From: Halichondria panicea
Taxonomy: Eukaryota > Porifera > Demospongiae > Suberitida > Halichondriidae
Reading direction: 5' to 3'
DNA length: 64,000 bases
Assembly (NCBI RefSeq): GCF_963675165.1
Contig: NC_087377.1
Coordinates: 16,183,518 to 16,247,517, forward strand
The position numbers were made by a program, and so were the translations under genes. Position 1 is the stretch's first letter, and the number at the start of each line of letters is the position of its first letter. The notes beneath the pieces are model-generated. The model had not been told where the DNA came from and ran no database searches. It saw nothing but the letters and a program-made list of their open reading frames with translations. Below, piece after piece: positions 11,007-22,678 of the stretch.

Positions 11007-12093
11007 AAAGATAGTTTGGGATCAATGTTCATTTTTGGTAAAGATCATTACATTAAGTTTTGCGTAAGTACGTTCTCATGGTAAATGCACTTGTCAAGTC
11101 TCCTGGTATAAGCCATGCCTCTTGTTGCACCTCAGAGTTGAATGTTGTACATCCTCAGGCTCGTGCATGGATGTGGGTGTGGTATGCATGCCTGTACACG
11201 TATATATAGGACACAAAAATCCTTCTCATCTTTCTCTCCCCTTTGGCTTCTGACAGACTCTAAAAGTACCCAGTGTAACGTAACAGCTGGATCATTGGAT
11301 TTGGGCTGTGTGCATGTACGTATGGTCCGAAAAATGCTGATTGCATGCAACGCCATGCACAAATTACCATAATTATGCATTTTCAGAACAATTCATTTAC
11401 AGTCACGTAATAATAATAATTTTATGCATGAAGCTGCATGCCTAATGAAGTTATATTAATTATACGTACGTAAAACATGTATATAGAGCAATTACTTAGC
11501 CCTTAATTCCGTTTGTGCATGGCCGGGAATGGCATCTCTTATATATATAGTTGACTAATTAATATGAGCCATACTTATGTAGTTGTATGGAACTACATGT
11601 AATTAATTATAAGTCTATTGCATGCATGCATGGGATCTCAAGCATGCAACAGACATGCTTGTCTACATGACAAACACTTTTAGCCTATAATAATTATATA
11701 TAATTATAAAAGCATAGCTATAGCAGCTAGTACGTCCGTTGCCAAACTAAAAGGTCGATATAATTTATATATCAACTTGAAGGTGCATATGGCCGTACTT
11801 TAGAGAGAAGGAATATAATAATAGCGAGAGTCTACTGTATATACAAGACATTAATTGTTGATTATACAGCAAGCAATTGCAAAAATCACTGTAGATATAA
11901 TAGTTCTCCTCATAGGCTATGATTATGTACCCAGCCTGCATGCACTCGAAAACAACAATTCAAAATTATATCACAGAATCGAGACAATAAAACACTTTTA
12001 CAGAAAGTAAAAGAATAAACAAGTGTGTGGAAGGTTTGAGCAAGTGCACAGGTACTGAATGGTGGTAGTTGGTTAGTTCTGACATTACTGAGT

Positions 12094-13367
12094 TTACCAA
12101 TCAAAGTCTGGCAGGGGTGGCAGAGGATCCAGTAATGGTGTGCTTGGCTCTTCTGCTGACTCAACACAATCCATAATCTCTGCAGCGAGATAAACACACA
12201 AGTCAATAATTATGTCATTGTAGGGTCATTGTGACAATAACAACACAACATGTGGACCACTATTATATCTAAGCTTATTTCTGTTGCTTTGCAGGTTATA
12301 AAGGTGTACATTTTTCGCAGTTTCTCTTATTAAGCATGTAGCGCGAACATTTATACCCACAAATTAAACACCGCATGTGCCAAACGATTACTTATAATAG
12401 CCCCACGAAAAATAAATCAGTGAAACTTTATACCCTCGAAATAATCATACCCTATACAGTTCCTGTTTCTCTATACCTTCCCATTGATTTTCCGTGGGTC
12501 TCTGTTGTAGGGTCAGCCTGGTGGTGAGAATGCCAGAGCGGATGTTAGCAAGACTTGTCGATGGTGCTGGTGTCACGGTGGTGTATTTGAGGGAGTCAGT
12601 GAGTGCCTTGAAATATGACGGCTCCACAAATGGAGAGAATATGTCTAAAGTGTGTGTGTGTGGTGTGTGTGTGTAGAGTGTGGGGGTGTGTGTGTGGTGC
12701 GTGCGTGCGTGTGTGTGTTTGTAAAGGGTGCACCTAATATTGATGTAAGTAGTACCTTACGTGCTCAGCTACGCAAACACACACACACAGAGGCCATAAT
12801 TATACCACTATACAGTGTAAAGTGATACGTATCTATGGCGATCTCACCATCGTCTAGTTTAGGGAGGCTCTCAATTTCAGGAAACTCGTCAATAACTGAT
12901 GGTGTTGTCACATGCATAGTGGAAGCTACGATCTTCTTATGGGTCTTCTTAGACGATCCAGGTTTGACGACAGATTTCAGCGGGACAGTACTCTGTGATC
13001 AAAAGGAACATGCCTGAATTAACAAGGTACACACATACGAAATGCCACGTAAAGTACAGAGGTCAAGTATCAGCAGGCATGTTGTAGTACAGTATAAAAT
13101 GTACCTTAGTCAGTTTTGTTGTATTTGTTTTTGAGGATTGCACGCTAATGGAGTTACTCAGTGATCTCAGAGCTTGTCTCGAGCCTGGAGTAGACTCTGT
13201 CATCTGCTTCTGAGCCAGTCTACCAGAGCCCCCTGGGCCTACAATCGATGGTGTGCATTAAATTAAAAATAACAAGCAATTTACCAACCTTGCTTAGTTC
13301 CAGACTTCATTTTGCTTTGCTGGTTTTCTTGAGATGCAAGGTAGCTTCTAGGCACAAGGGAAGTCAT
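12094..13367 (-). CDS. Securin-like (PTTG-type) anaphase inhibitor
   Basis: Five minus-strand exons: 13289-13367, 13105-13238, 12848-12992, 12477-12644 and 12094-12179. Their lengths sum to 612 nt, exactly 203 codons plus stop, with matched phases. The product is disordered, Ser/Thr/Pro/Lys-rich and has no ordinary domain. Two perfect RxxLxxxxN destruction boxes are visible, RSYLASQEN (residues 7-15) and RQALRSLSN (47-55), then a Lys-rich stretch, then an acidic FPEIE motif (108-112) followed by DDDIFSPFVEPSYF, and an acidic/Pro C-terminus ending LDPLPPLPDFDW. Vertebrate securin is 202 residues with RKALGTVN, YPEIE and a similar acidic/Pro end. PEIE is the pseudosubstrate motif that blocks separase. 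Function is inferred from motif order and length. It is divergent from the Sm-G gene with a shared promoter. Confidence 0.72.
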
Positions 13368-13602
13368 AGTTAACTGGGAAAGTCAGTGACAAATCGACAA
13401 AGATCAGATTTTCAAACAGTAGGTACAGAGGTCAACAGTTGCCATGGAAGTTATAGACTCATTCAAAGCCGCACTTGAGTTTGTAAGCGGCTTTGATTCG
13501 AAGCTAGCCTACCAGTTTGTATTCTCCCCACGTGGTTTCTTTGAAGTTGTTTGTCAAAAGAGACCTCATAGATAGTTGATTTTCTCGAGATTTAAGTCCA
13601 GT
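13368..13602. promoter_or_regulatory. Bidirectional promoter between securin-like and SNRPG genes
   Basis: The two start codons are 235 bp apart and point away from each other. The interval holds three TTTGAA/TTCAAA words (13411-13416, 13462-13467, 13540-13545) that match the cell-cycle CHR element, a palindromic CACGTG E-box at 13529-13534, and a hairpin with CAAAGCCGC/GCGGCTTTG arms (13464-13492). No TATA box was obvious. The sites are seen; their use is inferred, and short words can occur by chance in this AT-rich DNA. Confidence 0.55.
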
Positions 13603-14186
13603 ATGAGTGGAAAGGCTTTCCCCCCGGAATTGAAAAAGTAAATCTATGCTCAGATTTGTTTGCGTGCCCAGCACTTTAATTAAAAACCCAATATTTTTCT
13701 ATATAAAGCTCATTATTCAGTTAACCCATTATTCTATTTGTCTCCTCTAGGTACATTGACAAGAGACTTCAATGTAAGCAATATTGTATCTAGCTACAGG
13801 CTACGTCTTGAAATAATTACGATAATTTTTGTAGTACCAAGGAAATTGTGTTGTTTGATTGTAACCTCTATTCTCTTGCTGCCCTTGTATACAGTGAAGC
13901 TGAATGGTGGACGCACAGTGACAGGTGTGCTGAGAGGGTTTGACCCCTACATGAACATCGTCATGGATGACACTGTAGAGGAGAAATCCAATAAACAGAA
14001 GTCAGAGATTGGAATGGTGGTAAGAGCGTGCTTGTAGTTAATGTGTACCGCATCTACCTATAGCTGTCACAGTTAGTATGTAAGAAGATCATTGGAATTG
14101 CTAATTAATAAAATTATTGATTTCCTTTGCAGGTTATTCGTGGAAACAGTATAGCGTTGATCGAAGCCCTGGAGAGAATAACGTGA
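13603..14186 (+). CDS. SNRPG: Small nuclear ribonucleoprotein Sm G
   Basis: Four exons: 13603-13637, 13751-13773, 13895-14019 and 14133-14186, totalling 237 nt or 78 residues plus stop. The product follows the Sm fold: an N-terminal PPELKKYIDKRL helix, Sm1 motif LKLNGGRTVTGVLRGFDPYM with NIVMDDTVEE, and Sm2 motif MVVIRGNSIALIEALERI. Sm-G is one of seven proteins forming the ring around U1, U2, U4 and U5 snRNAs in the spliceosome; the human protein is 76 residues. All splice junctions are GT-AG and in frame. Exon 2 is only 23 nt. A truncated duplicate of the third exon and following intron appears twice at 35-36.5 kb. Confidence 0.97.
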
Positions 14187-14419
14187 TTCCTGAATCTTTG
14201 GTATGTATGCCGCCCAGTGCATTAGTGAACACAGAACTCTTGCAGTTTATGATTTAATAGTTTGGTTTCACACGCTACTGTGTCTCATGTTTTATCGCGT
14301 TTTGTGCAGTGTTGTTCTGGTATAGTTGTCCTGTTTAATTAACTCTTATGGTTTGGTTCATTGATTTATATCATTATCGTATACCTGTCCAGTGCCTTTA
14401 GCTTTACAGTAATGAATGC

Positions 14420-14572
14420 ATGGTACCGTAATCGTTCTAATTATAGAACCAGTATAAAAAATAATCTAAAAACAATGTACCAGATTTTATATGGATGGTA
14501 GTATAATGGGCGTTATAAAAGAGGGCGTCCTCACTGAGGCTGGTTCTATAATTAGAACGCTTATGGTACACA
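14420..14572. mobile_element. Small inverted-repeat element (about 150 bp)
   Basis: Left arm GTTCTAATTATAGAACCAG and right arm CTGGTTCTATAATTAGAAC are exact inverses, and imperfect outer arms (GGTACCGTAATC / GCTTATGGTAC) extend the pairing. It has no coding capacity, as expected for a MITE. Confidence 0.7.
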
Positions 14573-15341
14573 CAAACACACTCTACCGTATCTATCTCGC
14601 TTGCACATGATGCGCACCAAGACATAATGACCATGCAGTGTCTCAGTGTGACCACTATTTAATACTGTATATACTTTAATTGACTGCATGCATGCATGTA
14701 CTAGTAGTCTGGTATGTACAATTTTCTTAACGGAGAGAGTACAGAGTTCAACTCCGAGAGTTGTACAGTTGGCATGCACTCTTACTGCACGCATGTAAGA
14801 AGTATACTATTATACGTGGGACTTTTACATCTAATTGTCCGGCTATAGTTATCCAAAAAATGTCTTTCGAAAAAGCGAGTAGCTAGCTACAAAAAACCTG
14901 CAGTTGAGCATGCGCTTAAAATAAAGATACGCTTATAATCGAGCAAACGCTAATAATCCAGTTTTTACGGTATGATCAATCATGCATGCAGTTTTTCACT
15001 TTCATTTGAATGGTTTATATGGGATAGCCATGCATGCATAATTAAGTAGCATATAATATTATTATTGATTAAGAAACTACGTACATAGCATTTTCATGTA
15101 GAAAGTCTATGGCATACCACTTCCTATGACATCATACAGTATATGGCTGCATGCACAATAACCTCGAAATTGTTAATGCCAAACAAAGTGTTTTAATTCG
15201 AAAATTTTGATGCCCCATGCAAGTGTTGAAAATTAATTTTCCTGCTAATGCATACCTTTTTCCATGAACTATAGCTGCAATGGATATACGCATGCATCTG
15301 AGTATACACATGGAATTCCATTGTCAATAACACCTTAGGTG

Positions 15342-15349
15342 TATAAAAG
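15342..15349 (+). promoter_or_regulatory. Probable TATA box of gene A
   Basis: TATAAAAG lies about 60-70 bp upstream of the gene A start codon at 15410. The paralogous gene B has a TATATATAAAAA run at a similar position, which supports its use. Confidence 0.5.
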
Positions 15350-15409
15350 CTGCTGAATGCATTTTGCAAGCTACTAGTTTTTGACATAATTATTGCCAAA
15401 GCTGGTGCC

Positions 15410-16173
15410 ATGTTTACAATTCTACTGAGAGTTTTTGCTATTTTCCTGTGTGTACAGGTAGTCAAGTCTCAAGGTTAGCTATACGTACGAACACGTGACA
15501 GTACGCATGCATGTATATATACATGTAGCCAGCTGTGTATTATGTTATGGCTGTTAAGTTAAATGCAGAAATGCATGAGGTACGTATAATATAGCTGCAT
15601 TTGTAGTTCGCAATAAATTATTTTGAATTTTGTATCGAAAAAGTTATTTTGATGATTTATGTGTATAATATACGTATATATATAGCTCAACAACGTCTGC
15701 ACTGCAAAGTAACTGTGGTATATAATTATATGAACTGCTGCAAATGAAAAGTGAATGTGCTCTTTACGCCTATATATATTAGCGCTTCAACTTTGTGTTT
15801 GAGAAGTTACTGATTGATGTATCTATAATTATTTCTCAGCTGCAACTTTTAGATGTGTATACTGCTTAACCTTACAATAATTATGAGATCTCTCCTTATT
15901 TCTTTGCAGTGCTGAGTATCAGCACTCAACCGTCAAGCCGAACAGTCGACGATGGTGATACTGTAATGTTCTCTGTAGTAGCTGCAGGTGCAACAGCTTA
16001 TGAATGGCATTTGGATAGTACTTCCCTTCCCAATGGTGGGGACATCACTGGAGCCACTACTGATACGTTGACAATTGCGAATGCGGAACAAGCAGATGCA
16101 GGCGATTACTTTGTCAGGGTATTTGACAGTGATGGATTTCTTGACTCTAATACTGTCACACTAACTGTTTTGT
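15410..16173 (+). CDS. Gene A exons 1-2: signal peptide and Ig domain
   Basis: Exon 15410-15473 encodes MFTILLRVFAIFLCVQVVKS, a clear signal peptide. Exon 15910-16173 encodes one Ig-like domain with the central Trp (YEWHLDS) and the DAGDYFVRV motif of strand F. Both canonical Cys positions carry other residues (MFSV and YFVRV), so the domain lacks the usual disulphide. The same exon pair, equally Cys-less, starts gene B. The 1.5 kb intron that follows occupies the place where gene B has its CCP exons. Confidence 0.85.
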
Positions 16174-17722
16174 GTAAGTTTAAATCATGTCTGTGCCTGT
16201 GTAGCTTCTGCATGTTGCAATTGTGTGTTGTACCAATCTCATTGTGGCAAACAGATTCTTAGTTGAGGACAATTAGGTGAAGGTTAGCTATAATTAATTG
16301 TAATTATCCTGTGTACCGGAACCCCACTATAATCATAACTAACACAGCATCACTGTATTCTATTTATGTGTTTCACTGCTAACCACATGCACAGAACAAG
16401 CTATAGGGGATACAGTTATTACGTACTGTAACAGTTACTTTGAAGGGCCTGTAATTTACTATTGTGGTTTTACAACAAAATAGCTTTCTTGTTACTTGAA
16501 GCCTGCCAAACTTTCCAAATTAATGCCCGTAGTAACGAAATGAGGACCAACAATTTCAGACAGCCAACAAATTGATTGGAGTATAATTAATCAGGCAAAT
16601 TTACTAGACAGCCAGTGACATCTCCCCTTAACACTGTACATGCTTACCAACAGTTAGACTAGCTGCACTAGAAGTGACAATATGGTCAGTTTACATTCCA
16701 GAATCACTGACATCAACAAGTGATAATTATCAGTGTGTGATCGATCCCTTGGAAATCATCATCAGACGTTTCAAATCCAAACCGTTAGAGAAAGTATATA
16801 AACCATTGAAACATTGTTGCAAAACCTCCTTTCTAAACCGATTTCCCCCCATTTTAACAAGTATTAGAGAATAATCATGCAGAGGCTAAGTGTTACATTA
16901 AACAGTTCATCACCCTTCTCCTGAGCACGCAACAGAGGAGGTACGACATGAGTATACCTCGATTAGGCTTAATTGGGATAGGTCAAGTGTTTAACGTTGC
17001 ATGCGACTAAATAACTCAATTTTATACTCGTGTCAGACCATCTCTGAGCGCGCAGAAGCACCGAAATGTTTTGGGAGCCACACCCCCTTTAGACTTCCCC
17101 GCCCACTAATTAAACATGTTCTACTTCAGTTCTACTTCAATATAAACAAAATGTCTTTTTTACTGAAGCACGGTGAACAGTAGACTGGTAAAACTCTGTG
17201 TAGAATATTGTGTTGCCTAGTCAGCATATCAGAAATTAAATGGCTGTGGTTTTCGTAACGTCAGTCTACTACGTACTACTACCGGAGGACTGGCGCGGTG
17301 CAGCTCTAGCAATTAGTCCAATAATTATCCGCCCACATCGTGTGTTAATTATTGCTGAGTTAATGAGAAGCTAATTGCATGAGCTGCACCGCGCCTGTCG
17401 GACCTTAGCCTTGAATCCAAATTTGAGGCTAGTCGTCAATAATCCATGCATGGTAACCGCATGCAGTCTAGCCATTTGAGTTGCCACAAATAACGTGGGG
17501 CAAACGTAAGACGAGTCTCTACACAGAGTTTACCCAGTCTCTTTTTCACGTGCAAACGTTGCTATGTCTAAAGAACACATGGTAAAACCATTCATCTTGC
17601 GAGACGGTGCATGGTGGCTGGTACGTGGTTCTTTTGAATTAATTTAGGGGTTCCATTGACTTTAATATTCACAAGTAAGACAGCATTTTTGTATCGTACT
17701 GATTGAATTTTCCCTATTGCAG
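16174..17722 (+). other. Gene A intron between Ig and Calx-beta exons
   Basis: No CCP-like exon remains here. Near 17286-17398 an inverted pair, GCGCGGTGCAGCTC and GAGCTGCACCGCGC, suggests a small hairpin element. Otherwise it is AT-rich intron. Confidence 0.55.
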
Positions 17723-19231
17723 CCACTTACCAAATGACCCTTAGCAACAGCTCAGCATTGGAAACTATAGAAAGCAGTCAGGCTAGCATTCTGTATCGAG
17801 CAACTCTGTCGAGAATTGATGGAACACAAGTTCAGCAATTACCTACCGTGGTCTCAGTTACACTGGTTGCTGAGGGAATACCTTCAAACACAGTTTCTGG
17901 TAATAACCCCAAATGTTCCATCTGTGATGTACAATTATGTATGACGAATAATTGCAGAAGAAGGTGTCGATTTTAGCATTGGATCCCTCACGGTTACGTT
18001 TGGTCCGTGTGACCCTTGCACCCCAGACCACCTGCAGAGGGAGGCACAGCTGTGTGTGAAGGATGACGATGATTTGGAGTTTGAGCATGGATTCACTCTT
18101 AGTGTTGATTTAGCATCAACAAACCCCCCAGGGATAACTGCAGGAGACCCCCTGCAGATAACCATCACTGATGATGGTAAGTTTCATGTATCAACACATG
18201 CAACGTCTGTTACTCTTTTTCTCAGAGCAATCGACTGTTGGTGTAACATTCGACCAAGCTGACTACACTATTGCTGAACCCAATAACTTCCCTGTGACTG
18301 GAAGTCTCACTGGACTAACAGGAGAGCTGCAAAGCAGCTTCTCTCTCACACTTGGTGTTGATTTCTCTGTTAATGAACTAACAAGTGAGCCACTAAAACT
18401 GGATTTGTGTACACTGTGACAATGATGGTTTTCGACACGCAGCTTCCCAGGATGTCACATTCAATCGTAATGTCAATTTCCTTGCCAGTGGAGCCAAAAC
18501 ATTTTCTCTGGTTGTTGATACTAGAAATGGTCCCAGTTTTGAAGGGTTCCATTCTTTTGTGGTATCTCTACCGACTGACTCTGATTACATTAATCCTCTA
18601 GCCAGTGACACTGCCAGTACCACCATCACCATCAGTGACTTTGATGGTGAGATGTAGACGACACACTTATTGACCGGACTGTTTCATGCAATATAATTAT
18701 AGTAAATAATTATATATCTTTTGCCCTTATTCAGATGCCACTGTTGCGGTAGTAGCTTCCACAGAAACGGGTTTGGAGGGTACAAATCTGACTGAAAAGT
18801 GTGCAATGCTCTTGGCTACATCGGGGGACATCTTGACCGATATTATAGTCAAATTTGAGTTGATTCCTGACACTGCAGGTCAGTGTTAATTACACCTGAT
18901 TGTCTATAATTATGGTAGATTTGTTATTCTTTTATGGTCATGTGATAATTTACCAGCTATATGTGCCTCTGATGGTAACTTTCTGTTCAATATTACATAT
19001 CTTTCTCTTTCACAGACGCCAGTGACTATGCAGTTGTGGGTAGTCTACAGACTGTGATTCCAGCTGGTTCTACTGCCGGCGATTCGTCACATCATGCCTG
19101 TGTGACTATCAGTATAGTCGATGACAACCTTCTGGAAGTGGATGGAGAAAGATTCTCTGTACGTTTGCAATCTGAAAATGCCGAAGTCGGTTCTTCAAAT
19201 ACCATCGATGTTTCTATTACTGATGATGATG
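17723..19231 (+). CDS. Gene A Calx-beta cassette 1 (three modules, six exons)
   Basis: Exons 17723-17899, 17958-18176, 18226-18384, 18443-18646, 18735-18878 and 19016-19231. Each exon pair forms one Calx-beta module: first half with an acidic, NVSF/SLTL-type strand pair, second half with a DDxxxE and ITDDDG-type end (DDDDLEFEHGFTL, TITISDFDG, SITDDDG). This cassette is the first of three near-repeats; all six exons read through with phase-1 junctions and no break was found. Confidence 0.85.
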
Positions 19232-19283
19232 GTAACTGCTATTAGTATAGTGTGCACTTTCACTTTCATATTCATCTATATAG

Positions 19284-22200
19284 CTGGTGATTTTCAACTT
19301 TCTTTGGCTACTGATCATGGAGCATTAAGTTTCAATGAAGAATTGGAAGAAAACATTGATTTTCTTTTGACACTGAGCAGAATAGATGGAGAGCCTGTTC
19401 GTCTTGCTACCCGGGTCTTGTTCAACGTATCCACAACTGGATTTCCTGCCACTGTTTCTGGTAAGTCAATCCAATAATGTTTGTTGTCAATATTTTTTTA
19501 TTGTCTCGTATTAACTATGCTACTAAGTAGAGTAGCGATGGTTTTGCATACATGTGAGGTTCTAGTATTTATTGATTAAATTTTCGAGTATAGATTCCTC
19601 ATGCACAAGAGAAGTACTGTAACAGCTAATACAACTCAGCCTGAAAAATTCGTCAGAAATGAGCTGTAAATCTGTATACATGCATGCATGCATGTACACT
19701 GTACAGCCAGAAGCAGACTCCGAGTCTGACCTAATTGCAGATCCATGGCACCCCTTTTCAAATTATTCGTTGACAGGAAATGCAAAATACTTTTAACATT
19801 ATAGATCTACATGCTGAAGATTATTCATCAAGCCATCAGATAGACTTCGAACTGTTTCTAGTTAAGCCCCTCTTCTATACAAACTACTAGTAATAATACC
19901 AGGAGCACACAAAGGGAAGGAGCATGCATCTAACCGTGTAGAAGAGCTGTCTGTGTCTATAAGTGGTTTGACCTCCATATAATTATGGTAGTTGTGAAAG
20001 ATATGCGAATACATAATTATAACACTCCAGTACGGCGTATTGGAGTCAAGGGCGGATCCAGGGTCAGTTGGTTGCAGGGGCGGATCCAGGGGTGATTTTG
20101 AGGGGCTGAAGCCCCCCCCTTTTGAAAAAACTACCTATGTATTGCTAGTCTGAGGTTACAACAATTTTGCCACCAACCTTGTTACTTATGCATCTGCATG
20201 TAGACTCACTGACTTAAGAGATGCTAGACAATAGCCAAGTCTAGCTACTAACAGTATAAAGGATGTAGGCTAGCTAGCTGGACATACTAGCTAGATCTAG
20301 CTAGCTAGAACTAATAAAGTTGCATAGGTCAAACTATTGCTGTTGCTGAGTCAGCTCCTTGTGCAATGTTTTGTAGCCTCGATCATATCCCAGGCCTCTT
20401 TTCCTAGCACAATGCCTTGTGAAGGAGGCTATTGTGCATGCTGTTGAGCTGCAACATGGAGCAGATTTCAGACGTTTTCAGCTAGTTGCAAGGAAGCAGC
20501 CTTATCTCCTCTCACTCTCAGTGCAGTCTGGGTAGGCATTGTGATTCTTTTATGTACCCTGCAAGAGTGCATGAATGTAGATGTAACATCTACAGTATAC
20601 ATCCTTTTGTTGATTAGAACGAGTTTTTTGTATTAACTTTTTCATATTCAGTATTCACTTATTAATATGATAGTTCAAAGGTAAAAGTGTGAGCAAATTG
20701 TAAAAAGCAAAACATTTCGCCTCCGGTGAGGCGGAAGGGGGATGCTCCCCCTCCCATACCCACCGGCCCCCTGGGTGGCTCCGCCACCCTCGTACAGGGC
20801 TTTGCCCCTTTCTACTAGCCCCCCCCTTTCATTTTTCCTGGATCCGCCCCTGGGTTGGGTTCGTATGAACCACCCTTCCAGTTATTTCATATCAGTAATA
20901 CACTAGCTAGCTACTAGATTATATTGATTGGAGCAAGCTATAGCTACAAAGTTCTCTCTGCATTATAAGAGGGTGCATGGGGCTGGCTATATATTTCTGA
21001 TAACTGTTGTCATGACCATTTTTTTAGTAAAAATAATGTCAGTAACACTTTTAAGAACCCCCTGGCTTATTCCCAATTCCTGGATCTGCCCCTGAATACC
21101 TGAGCAAAGCAAAACATGGCGAGAGGCATTAGCACAGCGCAGCTTGCATAATTCAATAGAAGCTGCTTCTAATTTGCTCCAGCTTGAAACGTTGTTCATA
21201 ATTATATACAGACTGCACTAAAGTTATTGAGATTTTGGAGTCAATGTATATTTCAAGTAGCTTCAAGAATCATACGGGTTTTGGTGATGTTGTTCACAGT
21301 AATTAATTGTTCACAATAATTCCCTTGCATGCAGATCAAGGCATTGATTTTGACAGCCCATCTTCATCATTTATCTATGTTATCTTTGGTGAGTGTGATC
21401 CGTGTGATGGTGGATCAATTTTCCAACTTGGAGAGACGGTCAATTTTGTTCAAACATCCGTTAAGGATGTGATGATTTAGAGTTCGATCATGGATATATT
21501 CTTGAAGTAGATGGTCCACCTGATGGTATAATCCTGCCAAGTCCGGTACAGATCAACATCAATGATGACGGTATGTGTGTCAGTCATTCACTGAAGAATA
21601 TATCAGTATAATTATTGTATTGATCTCCACAGAACAATCGACAGTTGGTGTAACATTCGACCAAGCTAACTACAATGTTGCTGAGGGCAGTAGCCTCACT
21701 GTGACTGGAAGACTCACTGGACTAACAGGAGAGCTGCAAAGCAACTTCTCTCTCACACTCAGCGTTGATTTCTCTGTTGATACATTAACAGGTAAGCCAC
21801 TAAAACTGGACTTGTGCATGTGCAATGACAATTAATTGATGGTTATAATTACATGTATACAGATGTTAATGATGTCACTTTCAACCCTGCTGACATGATC
21901 ATCAATTTTGTTGCATTTGAAAACACAACATTTTCTCTGACTATTGATGCTAACGATGATAATGACTTTGAAGGGCTCCACTCTTTTGTTATATCTCTAC
22001 CGACTGACTCTGACTACATTAATCCTCTAGCCAGTGACACTGCCAGTACCACCGTCACCATCAGTGACTTTGATGGTGAGATATAGACGACACTCTTTAT
22101 TGACCTGGCTGTTTCATGCTAAATATCTTTCACCCTTATTCAGATGCTACTGTTGTGGTAACAGCTTCCACAGAAACGGGTTTGGAGGGTACCAATCTGA

Positions 22201-22614
22201 CTGAAACCTGTGCCATGCTCTCGGCTGCACCAGGGAACATTTTGACCGATATTATAGTGAATTTTGAGTTGTTTTCCAATACTGCAGGTCTGTGTTACAC
22301 CTGAGTTTCTTGTTATCCTTGTTCCTTTGTATTCATGTGATCATTTACGAGCTATTGTGCCTCTGATAGTAACTTTCTGTTTAATTGTATAGCATCTTCC
22401 TCTTCCACAGACACCAGTGACTATGCATCTGTGGGTAGTCTACAGACTGTGATTCCAGCTGGTGCTACTGCCGGTGATTCTGTCTGTGTGACTGTCAGTC
22501 TAGTCGATGACAACCTTCTCGAAGAGAATGGAGAAAGTTTCTCTATACGTTTGCGATCTGAAAATGCTGAAAGGGGTCTTGCAATCCTCATTGTTTCTAT
22601 TACTGATGATGATG
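19284..22614 (+). CDS. Gene A Calx-beta cassette 2, with frameshift in its second exon
   Basis: Exons 19284-19460, 21335-21570, 21633-21791, 21863-22075, 22144-22287 and 22411-22614, in the same order as cassette 1. In exon 21335-21570 the KDDDD codons are short by one base (around 21466-21470) compared with the copy at 23355, so the frame reaches TAG at 21478. The intron 19461-21334 is swollen by transposon insertions. The other five exons are open and retain splice signals. Confidence 0.8.
20049..21094. mobile_element. Outer inverted-repeat remnant (GGGCGGATCCAGG / CCTGGATCTGCCCCTG)
   Basis: Ends resemble those of the inner element at 20075-20852 and enclose it. Comparison with the related sequence at 52030-52270 suggests this block was inserted into an older repeat. 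The exact left end and target duplication are unclear. Confidence 0.5.
20075..20852. mobile_element. Inner element with CAGGGGCGGATCCAGG termini
   Basis: Left end CAGGGGCGGATCCAGG and right end CCTGGATCCGCCCCTG are perfect 16-bp inverted repeats, with a second internal inverted stretch of C-rich and G-rich runs. GGTTG flanks both ends (20070-20074 and 20853-20857) as a possible target duplication. Such termini are common in hAT-type non-autonomous elements; no transposase frame is present. Confidence 0.75.
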
Positions 22615-22678
22615 GTAACTGAGAAACAATAATTATTTCTAATAGTATGCACTTTCACTTACACTTCTTTTCATCCAG

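Larger units (their letters stand above)
8636..12093. other. Gene-free stretch: repeats and one relic exon
   Basis: Apart from the mannosidase relic at 9447-9642, no coding feature was supported. The interval holds a CTGCAGTTC-type simple repeat (8866-8966), a composite repeat (8965-9434), a short duplication (9938-10275), hairpin repeats (10718-10815, 10954-11006) and AT-rich DNA with GCATGCATGC runs up to 12.0 kb. Confidence 0.55.
14187..15409. other. Intergenic stretch with one hairpin element
   Basis: No gene was seen. It contains the inverted-repeat element at 14420-14572 and AT-rich DNA with GCATGCATGC tracts; its last 70 bp act as the promoter of gene A. Confidence 0.5.

Noticed and set aside
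11910-12206. Minus-strand frame of 98 codons over the securin-like last exon
   Set aside because: It is the wrong frame for the exon 12094-12179; the frame joined through the GTATAG donor gives a coherent acidic tail and a total length divisible by three.
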